Shown: positions 25,919 to 34,987, counted from the stretch's first letter. The stretch is DNA of 39,471 bases from Proteiniphilum sp. (GCA_011620695.1 WOYT01000089.1:1-39471); one strand, 5' to 3'. Notes: generated from the sequence alone by a model not told the origin. Program-made: numbers and translations.

Positions 25919-26536
25919 GTGGTGAGAAGATCGGTGAACCTGCTGATGGCATTGATGCTTTCCCTGTTCCTCCCCGGATGTGATGAGGAGCCGGAGCGTC
26001 TGAACGATTACCTGGTCGATCTGGCCACCTTTATCCAGACCAGGGATGGGTGTCGCTACCGGTTAGACAACAACCGCCTGCTGATCCCTCTCCGGGGAGG
26101 TGATTGCTCCGGCAACAACGGCCAGCGGGTTATCCTCAACTACAGCCTGATGAATGGCGACACCATCCGCGTCAACGCTGTCAGTGACATCTTTACTGAC
26201 GGCATCCGGACAGCAGGCTTTCCCGAAGGGTATGGAGCAGATCCGGTAAAGATCCAGAGCGTCTGGACCTCAGGGGGTTATCTCAACCTGATCTTTGAAA
26301 CGGAATACCACAGCCGACCACACAGGGTTGCGCTTTTTCGTGACACCCGTGCAGAATCGATCGACTTGTGGTTCAGTCACTCCCGCGAAGATGATCCTCC
26401 CGGCTACCCGGAGAAGATGTATGCCTCCTTTTCACTCGATGCCCTGCGCAGTGAGGATGATCAACCGATAGATTTCAGGCTCTTCATCCACACCGGGGAA
26501 GGTCTCCGCACTTTTCACTTCACTCTGCAGGAATAG
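25919..26536 (+). CDS. NigD-like lipoprotein
   Basis: Function unknown; NigD-family lipoproteins are common in Bacteroidales and one is encoded in a bacteriocin (nig) locus. The 205 aa begin with a lipoprotein signal peptide ending LPGC (Cys21), then an N-terminal OB-like part (GQRVILNYSLMNGDTIRVNAV) and a C-terminal beta-sandwich part (DPVKIQSVWTSGGYLNLIFE). This layout is characteristic of the NigD N and C domains. Two overlapping GTG codons (25919 and 25922) are the possible starts. It is the last gene of the PASTA-to-NigD unit, and its final 17 bases overlap the end of the convergent TonB_C gene. There are no immunity or bacteriocin genes nearby, so no bacteriocin link is claimed. Confidence 0.8.
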   Translation: MVRRSVNLLMALMLSLFLPGCDEEPERLNDYLVDLATFIQTRDGCRYRLDNNRLLIPLRGGDCSGNNGQRVILNYSLMNGDTIRVNAVSDIFTDGIRTAGFPEGYGADPVKIQSVWTSGGYLNLIFETEYHSRPHRVALFRDTRAESIDLWFSHSREDDPPGYPEKMYASFSLDALRSEDDQPIDFRLFIHTGEGLRTFHFTLQE

Positions 26537-27374
26537 GCTCCTCGTCAATGGTGAAATCGATCGGCAGCAGGCACTTGACGTTCACCTTCTCTCCACCGTT
26601 TTCACCGGGTATCCAGCGCGGCATCAGGCCCAGCACGCGGATGGCTTCGTTGTCGAGCTGCGGGTGCAGACCCTCCACCACCTCGATATTGGAGATGGAA
26701 CCATCCTTGCTCACAATGAAAGAGCAGAGAATACGTCCCTCAATGCCCTGCTGACGTGCCTCTTTCGGGTAACGGATGTTGTGGGCGATAAACTCGGCCA
26801 GTCCCTCCTCACCATACACATAGCGGGGCATCTGATCTACAATGGTGAGGATCTCATTCTCTTCAATGATCTCCCTGTCTGTCTTGGCATAGGCACGGGC
26901 GGTGGCGCTCCCGGAGGGTTTGTTTCTGGCCGGCGCCCTGCGCGCCTGTTTGTTCAGCTTAAAATACATTGGCACATAGCTCTCGGCACGCACAATCTCG
27001 CCGTGATGCCGTGCCGGTCGCCAGGGGGGCATCAGCTGCAGAATACGCAAGGCCTCTGCATCCAACAAGGGATCGGCACGGTGGATGATTTTGAAGTTTG
27101 AGAGTGTCCCATCTTTCTCCACCACGAAAGTATAGACCACCAATCCCTGGATATCGCGCTCCGCAGCTTCAGGCGGGTAGCTGAGCGTATGGGCGATGAA
27201 ACGGTGCATCTCGGCGGTACCACCGGTGTACATCGGCTGAATATCGGGATCTTCAACTATACGGTCACTGGCAGAAAGGGGTGGCTCCTGTGCCATCACC
27301 CCCGATTGCTCTCCAGTCATGCTACCGGCCCAGAGAGCAAGCGTCAGCATGAGGGTAAATATGGGTAACTTCAT
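26520..27374 (-). CDS. Periplasmic protein with two tandem TonB C-terminal domains
   Basis: The two domains resemble the part of TonB that grasps outer-membrane receptors. The 284 aa carry a signal peptide probably cut before Gln29 (VMA|QEPP), a first TonB_C domain (about 50-140; FIAHTLSYPPEAAERDIQG and LMPPWRPARHHG), a basic linker (about 141-165), and a second (about 188-278; FIAHNIRYPKEARQQGIEG and LMPRWIPGENGG). The copies align along their length, so one arose by internal duplication. There is no uncleaved membrane anchor and no Pro-rich spacer, so it is not a classical energy transducer. It has a consensus promoter, and the 3' end overlaps the NigD-like gene by 17 bases. Confidence 0.85.
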   Translation of the reverse strand: MKLPIFTLMLTLALWAGSMTGEQSGVMAQEPPLSASDRIVEDPDIQPMYTGGTAEMHRFIAHTLSYPPEAAERDIQGLVVYTFVVEKDGTLSNFKIIHRADPLLDAEALRILQLMPPWRPARHHGEIVRAESYVPMYFKLNKQARRAPARNKPSGSATARAYAKTDREIIEENEILTIVDQMPRYVYGEEGLAEFIAHNIRYPKEARQQGIEGRILCSFIVSKDGSISNIEVVEGLHPQLDNEAIRVLGLMPRWIPGENGGEKVNVKCLLPIDFTIDEEPIPAE

Positions 27375-27416
27375 CGGTCGTTGTGGGTTGATTATATTTT
27401 ACATTTTCTCGTTCGA

Positions 27417-27448
27417 CAAAGATACCAAAATGAGCTGTACTTCACAAA
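27417..27448 (-). promoter_or_regulatory. Promoter of the tandem TonB_C gene
   Basis: Minus strand: TTTG (27448-27445), 20 bases, TATCTTTG (27424-27417). Both elements are exact. The ATG is at 27374, so the leader is about 40 bases. Confidence 0.8.
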
Positions 27449-27540
27449 TGAAACCCATCCGGGAAAACAATTTCACACGATTTCACCAACGACACCCAAG
27501 AAAGACTCTTGAGCCACACGATTATCGCACAAAAAAAGCG

Positions 27541-27548
27541 TATCTTTG
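27541..27548 (+). promoter_or_regulatory. -7 element of the typA promoter
   Basis: TATCTTTG is exact and lies 20 bases before the ATG at 27569. The longer frame starting at TTG 27509 would begin upstream of this box and so is not translated from this promoter. Confidence 0.6.
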
Positions 27549-27568
27549 CACCCAGAAAAGATTGTTTT

Positions 27569-29371
27569 ATGCAGAATATCCGTAACATCGCCATCATTGC
27601 TCACGTGGATCATGGCAAGACCACCCTGGTGGACAAAATGCTTATGGCCGGTCACCTGTTCCGCGAGAACCAGCAACAGGAGGAGCTGATCCTTGACAGC
27701 AACGACCTGGAGCGGGAGCGTGGCATCACCATCCTCTCCAAGAATGTCTCCATACGCTATGGCGACACCAAGATCAACATCATTGACACGCCGGGACACG
27801 CCGACTTTGGCGGGGAGGTGGAACGGGTACTCAACATGGCCGACGGCTGCCTGCTGGTGGTAGATGCTTTCGAGGGGCCGATGCCGCAGACCCGTTTCGT
27901 GCTGCAGAAAGCACTGGAAATCGGTTTGAAACCGGTACTGGTGATCAACAAGGTGGACAAGCCCAACTGCCGTCCCGAGGAGGTACAGGAGAAGGTGTTC
28001 GACCTGATGTACAGCCTCGACGCCACCGAGGAGCAGCTCGATTTCCCCACCATCTACGGATCAGCCAAGCAGGGGTGGATGTCCGACGACTGGAAGAAGC
28101 CCTCCGACAACATCATTCCACTGCTGGATGCCATCGTCCACCATGTTCCCGCGCCGAAGATGCGGGAGGGTACCCCGCAGCTGCTGATCACCTCACTCGA
28201 TTACTCCAACTATGTGGGACGCATCGCCATAGGGCGTGTACACCGCGGCACACTGCTCTCCGGCAAGGATTATGCCCTGTGCAAAAGAGACGGCAGCATC
28301 AAGAAGACCCGGATCAGGGAGCTGAACATCTTCGAGGGACTGGGCAGGACGAAAGTGGACGCAGTGAGCTCAGGCGACATCTGCGCGCTGATCGGCATTG
28401 AGGGCTTCGAGATCGGCGACAGCATCACCGACCTGGAGAAGCCGGAGCCGCTCGACCCCATCGCTATCGACGAACCCACCATGTCGATGCTCTTCACCAT
28501 CAACAACTCACCTTTCTACGGACAGGATGGCAAGTATGTCACCTCGCGCCACATCTACGAGCGTCTGATGCGGGAGCTGGACAAGAACCTGGCCCTGCGC
28601 GTGGAGGAGACCGGCAATGCCGACTCCTGGATCGTCTATGGCCGCGGGGTGCTGCACCTCTCGGTGCTGATCGAGACGATGCGCCGCGAGGGGTATGAGT
28701 TGCAGGTGGGTCAGCCGCAGGTGATCATCAAGCAGATCGGTGGCGAGAACTATGAGCCGGTGGAGCAACTGACGGTCAACCTGCCGGAAGAGTCGGCCAG
28801 CAAGGTGATCGACATCATCACCCGCCGCAAGGGGGAGATGCTTTCGATGGAGAGCAAGGGAGACCGCATGCACATGGAGTTCATCATCCCCTCACGCGGC
28901 ATCATCGGCCTGAACAACATCGTGCTCACGCTCTCTGCCGGAGAAGCAATCCTGGCACACCGCTTCCTGGAGTACCAGCCCTGGAAAGGTGTCATCGAAA
29001 AGCGGCAGAACGGTTCCATCATTGCCGGCGAGTCGGGCAACGCCTACGCCTACGCGCTCGACAAGCTGCAGGACCGCGGCCGCTTCTTCATCGAGCCGCA
29101 GACCGACGTTTACCAGGGACAGGTGGTGGGTGAGCACAGCAAGGAGGGCGACCTGGTGGTAAACGTCACCAAGTCGAAGAAGCTGACCAACGTGCGTGCC
29201 TCCGGCAGCGACGACAAGGCACAGCTGGCTCCCCCCGTAGTCTTCAGCCTGGAGGAGGCGCTCGAGTACATCAAGGAGGATGAATATGTGGAGGTAACCC
29301 CACACCACATGCGCATCCGCAAGATCATCCTCGACGAGACAGAGCGCAAGCGGGCGTCGAAGAAAGGATAA
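27569..29371 (+). CDS. typA: Translational GTPase TypA/BipA
   Basis: A ribosome-associated GTPase that supports 50S assembly and growth under stress. From the ATG at 27569 it is 600 aa, starting [20 protein letters not shown], the canonical N terminus. Seen: the P-loop AHVDHGKTT, switch region [34 protein letters not shown], then the EF-G-like domains II, III and V, and the BipA-specific C-terminal domain with [34 protein letters not shown]. The last few residues (ERKRASKKG) are basic. It is divergent from the TonB_C gene and convergent with folE, with paired terminators between them. Confidence 0.97.
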   Translation: MQNIRNIAIIAHVDHGKTTLVDKMLMAGHLFRENQQQEELILDSNDLERERGITILSKNVSIRYGDTKINIIDTPGHADFGGEVERVLNMADGCLLVVDAFEGPMPQTRFVLQKALEIGLKPVLVINKVDKPNCRPEEVQEKVFDLMYSLDATEEQLDFPTIYGSAKQGWMSDDWKKPSDNIIPLLDAIVHHVPAPKMREGTPQLLITSLDYSNYVGRIAIGRVHRGTLLSGKDYALCKRDGSIKKTRIRELNIFEGLGRTKVDAVSSGDICALIGIEGFEIGDSITDLEKPEPLDPIAIDEPTMSMLFTINNSPFYGQDGKYVTSRHIYERLMRELDKNLALRVEETGNADSWIVYGRGVLHLSVLIETMRREGYELQVGQPQVIIKQIGGENYEPVEQLTVNLPEESASKVIDIITRRKGEMLSMESKGDRMHMEFIIPSRGIIGLNNIVLTLSAGEAILAHRFLEYQPWKGVIEKRQNGSIIAGESGNAYAYALDKLQDRGRFFIEPQTDVYQGQVVGEHSKEGDLVVNVTKSKKLTNVRASGSDDKAQLAPPVVFSLEEALEYIKEDEYVEVTPHHMRIRKIILDETERKRASKKG

Positions 29372-29377
29372 GCAAGC

Positions 29378-29417
29378 AAAAAGAAAGCCGCCCTGAATGC
29401 GGAAACGCGTGGGCGGC
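29378..29417 (-). terminator. Terminator of the folE unit (minus strand)
   Basis: GCCGCCC (29387-29393) pairs with GGGCGGC (29411-29417), and a nested GCG/CGC pairing sits in the loop. On the minus strand the stem is followed by a T-rich TTTCTTTTTG, so it acts for folE, ending before typA's stop is reached. Confidence 0.75.
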
Positions 29418-29429
29418 ATCTATCATCAG

Positions 29430-29464
29430 ACGTTTGTTGCTCCGCGCAACAGACGTTATTTTTT
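29430..29464 (+). terminator. Terminator of typA (plus strand), overlapping the folE stop
   Basis: ACGTTTGTTG (29430-29439) pairs with CAACAGACGT (29447-29456), with one T-G pair, followed by TATTTTTT to 29464. The T tract includes the folE stop codon on the other strand. Confidence 0.75.
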
Positions 29465-30031
29465 GATCAGGTTGATAAACTCCTCGCGGGTTTTTTGCTC
29501 CCGGAAGACACCGGTAAAGTCGGAGGTGGTGGTGATGGAGTGCTGCTTCTCCACGCCCCGCATCTGCATGCACATGTGTTGTGCTTCAATCACCACCATC
29601 ACCCCCATCGGGTTGAGGGTCTTCTGAATGCACTCCTTGATCTGGGTGGTGAGTCGCTCCTGCACCTGCAGGCGGCGGGCATAGATATCCACCACGCGGG
29701 CAATCTTGCTCAGTCCGGTGATGTACCCGTCAGGAATATATGCCACATGAGCCTTCCCAAAGAAGGGGAGCATGTGGTGTTCACACAAGGAAAAGAGATC
29801 GATATCCTTCACGATCACCATCTGACGATAGTTCTCCTTAAAGAGGGCAGAGCGGAGGATCTCCTCCGGGTCCTGCCAGTATCCTTTTGTCAGGTACTGC
29901 ATCGCTTTGGCCACGCGTAGAGGCGTCTTGATCAGCCCATCACGGTCTATATCCTCACCCAGGAGCGAAAGTATATCATGCATATGATCCGCTATCAGTG
30001 AGCGGTTCTTCTCCAGTTCTTCTGTTGACAT
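29456..30031 (-). CDS. folE: GTP cyclohydrolase I (type IA)
   Basis: Converts GTP to 7,8-dihydroneopterin triphosphate, the entry to folate (and possibly queuosine-type) synthesis, in the cytoplasm. The 191 aa match the family. Seen: zinc ligands Cys83 and His86 in [10 protein letters not shown] and Cys154 in [10 protein letters not shown], plus [19 protein letters not shown] with the substrate-binding Ser/Lys. This set of Cys/His ligands marks the zinc-dependent IA form. It ends the DUF1599-BT_3928-tpiA-SPOR-folE run, 37 bases after the SPOR gene. Short direct repeats cover its start codon. Confidence 0.96.
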   Translation of the reverse strand: MSTEELEKNRSLIADHMHDILSLLGEDIDRDGLIKTPLRVAKAMQYLTKGYWQDPEEILRSALFKENYRQMVIVKDIDLFSLCEHHMLPFFGKAHVAYIPDGYITGLSKIARVVDIYARRLQVQERLTTQIKECIQKTLNPMGVMVVIEAQHMCMQMRGVEKQHSITTTSDFTGVFREQKTREEFINLIKK

Positions 30032-30060
30032 CTGTTGATCTTCTGTTGATCTTCTGTTAG
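30021..30060 (-). repeat. Direct repeats across the folE start codon
   Basis: On the minus strand a unit of 11 bases (AACAGAAGATC) occurs twice in tandem, preceded by a partial copy, and continues with AACAGATGTC, whose ATG is the folE start codon. AACAGAAGAAC within the coding sequence follows. About four imperfect copies lie in roughly 45 bases. The coding copy encodes the STEE after the Met. Confidence 0.8.
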
Positions 30061-30068
30061 GGGGAGCT

Positions 30069-30602
30069 TCAATCTTCTACTTTTTCACTGGAGGCGGCAC
30101 GGTGCACCGGTATCTTCACCTCATCCACCACGATATACATCTCCCGCCCAAAAGAGGGGAATGCTCTCTGTATCTCTTTCATCACCTCTTCAGCCTCCTC
30201 ACGCTTCTCAAAATTACCGACACGCAGTCGCCAGAAAGGTGATTCAAACAACACCACTGCCTCATGCTCCGGGAAGGCCTGCTCAATGAGCTGTTTTTTG
30301 CGGGTGGCCTCCTCGCGTGAGGTACGCTGATTGTTACCGGAAAAAACCTGAATCTTGTATCCCCGCATCTTGTAGTACTGCATCGATCCATCGGGAGTGG
30401 TATAAATCTGTCTTGGAGGAGCCATGGAGCGTCCCACGATACCACTGATGTTTTCATCCTCGTAAATCCTCACATGCCCCTTACCGGGCTGGTCACTGTT
30501 CAGCTCCTGCAGAATCTTGTTCTTTGAATTAGCCTGTTGACCGTGTAGCGCTGTTGTCATGAACAACAACAGGAAAGACAGAAGAATGGGCAATCTATGC
30601 AT
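30069..30602 (-). CDS. Exported SPOR-domain protein
   Basis: SPOR domains bind glycan strands stripped of stem peptides, typically at the division septum. From the ATG at 30602 it is 177 aa: a signal peptide with likely cleavage before Gln22 (ALHG|QQANS), a linker, then the SPOR domain (about 80-160: [10 protein letters not shown], the [12 protein letters not shown] helix and [20 protein letters not shown]). A longer frame from TTG 30617 would start inside an exact -7 box, so I use 30602. It lies between tpiA and folE, as in other Bacteroidales. A division role is inferred from the domain only. Confidence 0.85.
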   Translation of the reverse strand: MHRLPILLSFLLLFMTTALHGQQANSKNKILQELNSDQPGKGHVRIYEDENISGIVGRSMAPPRQIYTTPDGSMQYYKMRGYKIQVFSGNNQRTSREEATRKKQLIEQAFPEHEAVVLFESPFWRLRVGNFEKREEAEEVMKEIQRAFPSFGREMYIVVDEVKIPVHRAASSEKVED

Positions 30603-30614
30603 CTCTTTTTTCTG

Positions 30615-30622
30615 CAAAGGTA
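30615..30622 (-). promoter_or_regulatory. Probable -7 element for the SPOR-folE pair
   Basis: Minus strand TACCTTTG, an exact TAnnTTTG, ending 12 bases before the ATG at 30602. No -33 TTTG is present at the usual spacing. Confidence 0.45.
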
Positions 30623-30630
30623 AAGAATTA

Positions 30631-30655
30631 CCACAGATTCGGGCTGAATCTGTGG
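30631..30655 (-). terminator. Hairpin after tpiA, probable weak terminator
   Basis: CCACAGATTC (30631-30640) and GAATCTGTGG (30646-30655) form a perfect 10-base-pair stem with a 5-base loop. On the minus strand the tail is only TAATTCTTT, so termination is probably partial and folE may also be read from upstream. Confidence 0.55.
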
Positions 30656-30673
30656 CAAAATTCTGTTAATGAC

Positions 30674-31429
30674 TTAAAATGCCTCAATGATGGGCATGAA
30701 CTTGTCCACGCTCAGTGAGGCACCGCCAATCAGTCCCCCATCCACATCGGGATTGGAAAAGAGCTCATTCGCATTGGCAGCATTACAGCTACCACCATAA
30801 AGAATGGAGGTATTGTCGGCCACCGCTGCACCATATTTGTCGGTGAGGGTCGTGCGGATGAAAGCATGCATCTCCTGAGCCTGTGCAGCTGTGGCTGTCT
30901 TACCGGTACCGATTGCCCAAACCGGCTCATAGGCCAGTATGATCTTCCCGAAATCGTCGGCCGGGAGATCAAACAAAGAGGCTTCAATCTGCGATTTCAC
31001 CACCTCAAAATGTTTTCCCGACTCTCTCTCCTCCAGCACCTCACCGATGCAGAAGATGGGGGTCAGTCCGTTGGCGAGTGCCAGCAACACTTTCTCCCTG
31101 AGGATTTCCGGTGTTTCGTGGTAATAGGCACGCCGTTCACTATGGCCAAGGATAACATATTTGGCTCCGGTGGAAGCCACCATCGCTGCCGAGACCTCGC
31201 CGGTATAGGCACCGGCTGCCTTGTCGGCACAGTTCTGGGCAGCCACCCCAATGCGGTTGCGGTCCACGACCTCTACCACGCTTGCCAGGTGAATGAAAGG
31301 AGTGCCGATGATCACATCGCAGTTCACCGGTTTGTCTTTCAACGCGTCATTCAGTTCTTTGGCCAGCGCGATACCCTCCTGCAGGTTCTTGTTCATTTTC
31401 CAGTTACCTGCTACAATGTTCTTTCTCAT
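30674..31429 (-). CDS. tpiA: Triosephosphate isomerase
   Basis: Interconverts dihydroxyacetone phosphate and glyceraldehyde-3-phosphate in glycolysis. From the ATG at 31429 it is 251 aa, the normal length, beginning [14 protein letters not shown] with the catalytic Lys of NWKMN. Seen: ILGHSERR with the electrophilic His, [14 protein letters not shown] with the catalytic Glu and loop 6, and the ILYGGS and GGLIGGASL phosphate-binding loops. A second ATG two codons earlier (31435) is possible; the frame back to 31510 is not. It lies 58 bases after the BT_3928-type gene. Confidence 0.97.
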   Translation of the reverse strand: MRKNIVAGNWKMNKNLQEGIALAKELNDALKDKPVNCDVIIGTPFIHLASVVEVVDRNRIGVAAQNCADKAAGAYTGEVSAAMVASTGAKYVILGHSERRAYYHETPEILREKVLLALANGLTPIFCIGEVLEERESGKHFEVVKSQIEASLFDLPADDFGKIILAYEPVWAIGTGKTATAAQAQEMHAFIRTTLTDKYGAAVADNTSILYGGSCNAANANELFSNPDVDGGLIGGASLSVDKFMPIIEAF

Positions 31430-31487
31430 ACTCATACAAATATTAATGGTTACTATTTTCGATCTACATCTGTTATTTCCGCTTATC

Positions 31488-32792
31488 TCAATTTTTCTCC
31501 CGCCGGACACTCCTCTTTTCCAACCATTTAAGGAGAGACAGGGGTATCAGCAACAACAGGGAGAGCATCAGCAGACGACCGGTGTCACCCAGTTGCCAAT
31601 TGCCTCGTTGCACCAGTTGCGACGCTTCCAAAGAATCGCCAGAAGGCAACGAATCAGGCAGTTGGCTGTCATCCCACTTGTTGATGACAACCCCTTCCCG
31701 AAGGAGCATCAGTCCCGGGTTTGAACGTATCATCGTCTTGAGCACCTTTTCATCGGCGATGGCAAAGCGGAACCCAGTGCGGTGACGCGCTTCCCAGGCT
31801 TCCACCACATCGATTGGGGAAGCGGTGAGCAGGTAGAAGGAATACCCCTCCTCTTCTGCCAGGCGATGCAGTAAGCTGAATTGATCCAGGTGACGCAGTT
31901 CCATCTTCTCCAGTGAAGGAGCGATCATCAGGAAAAGCCAATCGGGTTCCAGCAAGATCTGATCGGTGATGTCACTACCCACAGTCAGCGAGCCACTCTC
32001 TGTATCCGGGTACAACACCGTCACGGCAAAATCTTCGATAGCCGGTTTGATTCCCTCCCGCACCAGGCGACTGCGCATATCTACGAATGTCCAGGTTGAA
32101 TCGTTCCAGGGATAATTCTCTTCGGTGAACTCTTTCTCTACCCCATCTTTCTGATAGATAAAAACGGTCTCATAAATGTCAGCCAACTCCGGATCCACCT
32201 CCATCTGTTCCGGAATGGAGGCACCGATGTGATAGGGACGAAAATCAAACATCGGCAGCCGATTGAGGTTGTGCAGGGCAAACAACAGGGCGAACAGCAG
32301 TAGCAATCCTGTCGCGGCCGGAGCCATCCTTCTCCCGAAGAGAGGGGTGATCCGCTCCTGTTTGAGGAAGAGTAGCAACAGGGCAGCCAGGAGCACGATA
32401 TTCTTCCAGAATGTCGCCCAGTTGCTGATCTTGAAAGCGTCGCCAAAACAGCCACAATCCTCCACCGGATTGGCCAGCGCGATCCAGAGCGTGAGCGGGG
32501 TGAAAAAAAGCAGGAAGAGACCGGTGAAACGCAAAGTCACCTTGCGCCAGAGTCCAAGCAACAGCATCATCCCCAGCATGAACTCACACACCACCATCAC
32601 CAGGGAGAGAGGCAACGAGAGCGCCATCAACTGCGACAGCCCCATCTCAATCAGATAATCTTCTATCTTGTAGGCGGTTCCAAGCGGGTCAACCGCCTTG
32701 ACGAAGCCCGAGAAGGTGAAAAGCCCCCCCACCAACAGACGGGCGATCATCACTGCAAGATCCGTTCCTTTTCTATTCCACATCAGCTTCAT
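31488..32792 (-). CDS. BT_3928-type membrane protein: DoxX/MauE-like domain plus thioredoxin-like region
   Basis: Function unknown. The 434 aa have an N-terminal membrane part (about 1-170, four or five spans) resembling DoxX/MauE proteins, with the motif EDCGCFGD (Cys113, Cys115) in a loop. A non-cytoplasmic domain of about 230 residues follows, then a C-terminal membrane span (about 403-425) and a basic tail. The middle domain looks thioredoxin-like but has no CxxC. The first four bases overlap the DUF1599 gene, so translation is coupled. This placement between DUF1599 and tpiA is typical of Bacteroidales; the BT_3928 name is a recollection of how the family is annotated. A redox role for the Cys-Gly-Cys motif is inferred. 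Confidence 0.75.
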   Translation of the reverse strand: MKLMWNRKGTDLAVMIARLLVGGLFTFSGFVKAVDPLGTAYKIEDYLIEMGLSQLMALSLPLSLVMVVCEFMLGMMLLLGLWRKVTLRFTGLFLLFFTPLTLWIALANPVEDCGCFGDAFKISNWATFWKNIVLLAALLLLFLKQERITPLFGRRMAPAATGLLLLFALLFALHNLNRLPMFDFRPYHIGASIPEQMEVDPELADIYETVFIYQKDGVEKEFTEENYPWNDSTWTFVDMRSRLVREGIKPAIEDFAVTVLYPDTESGSLTVGSDITDQILLEPDWLFLMIAPSLEKMELRHLDQFSLLHRLAEEEGYSFYLLTASPIDVVEAWEARHRTGFRFAIADEKVLKTMIRSNPGLMLLREGVVINKWDDSQLPDSLPSGDSLEASQLVQRGNWQLGDTGRLLMLSLLLLIPLSLLKWLEKRSVRREKN

Positions 32793-33340
32793 GCCCGTTC
32801 CTCTCCAAAGTGCAGTTTGATCAGCCCAAAAATGGCATAGTTAATCATATCCAGATAGTTGGCATCTATACCCTCCGAGATAAGGGTTTTTCCCTGATTG
32901 CTCTCAATCTCCTTGGTGCGGTAGATCTTCATCAGGATCAGATCGGTATAGGAACTGATCCGCATGCACCTCCAGGCTTCATCATAGTCATGATTCTTGG
33001 CATCCATCAGTGCCTTTGCCTGCTGCATGAAGCCATCATAAAGATCCAGGGCCTCCCCGGCTGTGATATCGATGCTGTCGGCATAACCCAGCTTGAGCTG
33101 GATAAGTCCGATGATCCCGTAATTGACGATGCCGATGAACTCCGGAAAGATCCCCTCCTCCACCCGGCTTTCACGCTTCATCTCCAGTGAACGGATCCGG
33201 TTGGCCTTGATGAAGATCTGATCAGTGACCGACTCTGGGCGCAGAATGCGCCACGAAGCTCCATAATCGGTGAGCTTTTTCGAGAAGATCTCGCGGCAGA
33301 GAGCCGCCACTTCGTCAAACTGCTGATTGGTTGCATCCAT
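32789..33340 (-). CDS. DUF1599 protein
   Basis: Function unknown. From the ATG at 33340 it is 183 aa, made of two similar halves of about 60-70 residues. Each half has a basic/acidic helix with a YG/YD-WR motif (LTDYGASWRILRPESVTDQIFIKANRI and NHDYDEAWRCMRISSYTDLILMKIYRT) followed by a helix with the pattern VNYGIIGLIQLKLG / INYAIFGLIKLHFG. This internal duplication is characteristic of DUF1599. It is all-alpha and predicted soluble, with no signal peptide. A TTG at 33346 would add only two residues. It starts the unit leading to the BT_3928-type protein, tpiA, SPOR and folE, and overlaps the next gene by four bases. Confidence 0.85.
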   Translation of the reverse strand: MDATNQQFDEVAALCREIFSKKLTDYGASWRILRPESVTDQIFIKANRIRSLEMKRESRVEEGIFPEFIGIVNYGIIGLIQLKLGYADSIDITAGEALDLYDGFMQQAKALMDAKNHDYDEAWRCMRISSYTDLILMKIYRTKEIESNQGKTLISEGIDANYLDMINYAIFGLIKLHFGEERA

Positions 33341-33384
33341 CCTCAAAAAGCTTGATAGTGTAACATAAAATAACCTCTACCGAA

Positions 33385-33392
33385 CAAAGATA
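33385..33392 (-). promoter_or_regulatory. Probable -7 element of the DUF1599-folE unit
   Basis: Minus strand TATCTTTG, an exact TAnnTTTG, 44 bases before the ATG at 33340. It follows the terminator of the preceding gene by a few bases, so the -33 region falls inside that terminator; no exact TTTG is visible. Confidence 0.5.
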
Positions 33393-33395
33393 GAC

Positions 33396-33426
33396 AAAAA
33401 AAAGGTACAGGAAGCTACCCTGTACC
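33396..33426 (-). terminator. Terminator of the M23-LysM gene
   Basis: Minus strand: GGTACAGG (33426-33419), a 7-base loop, CCTGTACC (33411-33404), then eight T (33403-33396). The stem is perfect. Confidence 0.9.
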
Positions 33427-33456
33427 CTATTTCTCACTTTCAGTGGCCGGGTTGCA

Positions 33457-34473
33457 TCATGAAACCCGAAGCGACTTGCCCACACGGAGCACCGTACGAG
33501 AAGAGATGCTGTTGAGTTCACAGAGCTCCTTGACTGATACGCCATATTTCCTGGCGATGGCTCCAAGGGTATCACCCTGCTTAATCCGGTGATACTTCAC
33601 ATCACCCGACACATACTTGTTGTTGGTGGTGGTTGACTCTTTATAATTGTCGTTTGATGTTTTAATGGTAGCACTGCTGCTGCGGGTTGTCTTTTTATAG
33701 CTGGAGTTGGTGACCAGGTACTGATCATGGTGAGGCACCTTGTTCTCGAAATCGATAATGAAGTTGGGATTGATGGGCTTACCCAGGAAACGTGTCTCGA
33801 AGTGAAGATGGGAGCCAAAAGAACGTCCCGTGTTACCGGCCAGGCCAATGGGCTGACCAGAGCGGACGAACTCGTTCTCCTCCACCAGGTACCTGGAGAG
33901 GTGCCCATAGACCGTCTCCAGCCCGTTTAAGTGACGTATCACCAGGTAATAACCGTACCCTCTCCGCTCAAACTGCTTCACCCTTATCTTGCCGTCGAAA
34001 GCAGCATAGATGGTGTCGCCGGTCTGTGCTTTGATGTCAATGCCGTAATGGTAACGACGACTGCCCCGTCTTCCGAAATTGGATGTCATGTACCCATTGG
34101 CGGGCATGGTGAAGTTTTCAAGGTTGACAATAAATGTGTCGGGGGCATTCTTCAAGCTTCCATAGATGTTCACGTTATGGTTCACCCACATCCCCTCATA
34201 AATATCGTCGGCAGGAATCGCTGTGGGATCAAATTCCTCTCTCCGTTCCACGGCCTCCTCAAGCACGGACAAATCCAATTTCAACTTCAGTCCATCGGCA
34301 AACAGACCAGGCTGTTCGGTTAAACTGGAACTGTGTAACTGCTTGTGATTAACCTCCGGTCTCGTTTTTTCCGGCGACTGGGAGGCTGCTTGTGAAAAAG
34401 CATTCAAGGTGAAGAACATCAAGGTTGCGGGCAGCAGGACGCGTGCTTGTGCAAAAAAATGAGCTTTCTCCAT
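33457..34473 (-). CDS. Exported M23 peptidoglycan endopeptidase with C-terminal LysM
   Basis: Probably cuts peptidoglycan cross-bridges in the periplasm while held on glycan by LysM. The 338 aa carry a signal peptide likely cut before Gln28 (AFS|QAAS), an N-terminal region (about 60-120), the LytM domain (about 125-240) with a complete metal/catalytic set His142 and Asp146 in HYGID and His222/His224 in SHLHFE, a Ser/Thr/Lys-rich linker (about 255-290), and LysM (294-338: YHRIKQGDTLGAIARKYGVSV). Unlike the M23 lipoprotein at 10591, its metal site is intact. It lies 52 bases after ndk with no clear promoter between, so cotranscription is likely. Confidence 0.92.
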   Translation of the reverse strand: MEKAHFFAQARVLLPATLMFFTLNAFSQAASQSPEKTRPEVNHKQLHSSSLTEQPGLFADGLKLKLDLSVLEEAVERREEFDPTAIPADDIYEGMWVNHNVNIYGSLKNAPDTFIVNLENFTMPANGYMTSNFGRRGSRRYHYGIDIKAQTGDTIYAAFDGKIRVKQFERRGYGYYLVIRHLNGLETVYGHLSRYLVEENEFVRSGQPIGLAGNTGRSFGSHLHFETRFLGKPINPNFIIDFENKVPHHDQYLVTNSSYKKTTRSSSATIKTSNDNYKESTTTNNKYVSGDVKYHRIKQGDTLGAIARKYGVSVKELCELNSISSRTVLRVGKSLRVS

Positions 34474-34525
34474 TCTATTTTATCTGACTCTTGTTTTTAA
34501 TTAAAACATTGCATCAACCTTACTC

Positions 34526-34987
34526 CTACAGTTCATCATTCGCATAGGTAAAGGGATGAAGAAAATGAGGATAGGTGAAAATTTCACTCTCTGAAAAAAA
34601 ACGTGCCAATTCGAGGGCTGCCGTTTCGGGTGAATCAGATGCATGCACGATATTCTCCTGAACACTCATGCTGTAATCCCCCCTGATTGTTCCGGGTGCA
34701 GCCTCTCTGCCGTTGGTAACACCGGCAAGCTGTCGCACCACGTTGATCACATCCACTCCCTTTAACGCCATTGCCACCACCGGACTAGCCTGCATCGACT
34801 CTTTGATTCTGCCGAAGAAAGGCTTGTGTGCCAAATGCGCGTAATGTTCCGATACCATCTCATCGGTTAAGCAGAGCATCTTCATCCCCACAATCTGTAT
34901 CCCTTTCTTTTCGAAACGTGTGATCACTTCACCCAAGATACCTCGTTGAACAGCAGATGGTTTGAGAAGTACTACTGTAACCTGCAT
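34526..34987 (-). CDS. ndk: Nucleoside diphosphate kinase
   Basis: Balances nucleoside triphosphate pools by moving the gamma-phosphate through a phosphohistidine. From the ATG at 34987 it is 153 aa, the family length, beginning MQVTVVLLKPSAVQRG. Seen: KPFFGRI, GxxxAxxxIRGDYSMSVQENIVHASDSPE with the active His115. The frame extending to 35101 adds a basic AT-coded leader and is rejected. A promoter-like site lies at 35048-35079. The C terminus (FTYANDEL) is slightly longer than in many homologues. Confidence 0.96.
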   Translation of the reverse strand: MQVTVVLLKPSAVQRGILGEVITRFEKKGIQIVGMKMLCLTDEMVSEHYAHLAHKPFFGRIKESMQASPVVAMALKGVDVINVVRQLAGVTNGREAAPGTIRGDYSMSVQENIVHASDSPETAALELARFFSESEIFTYPHFLHPFTYANDEL

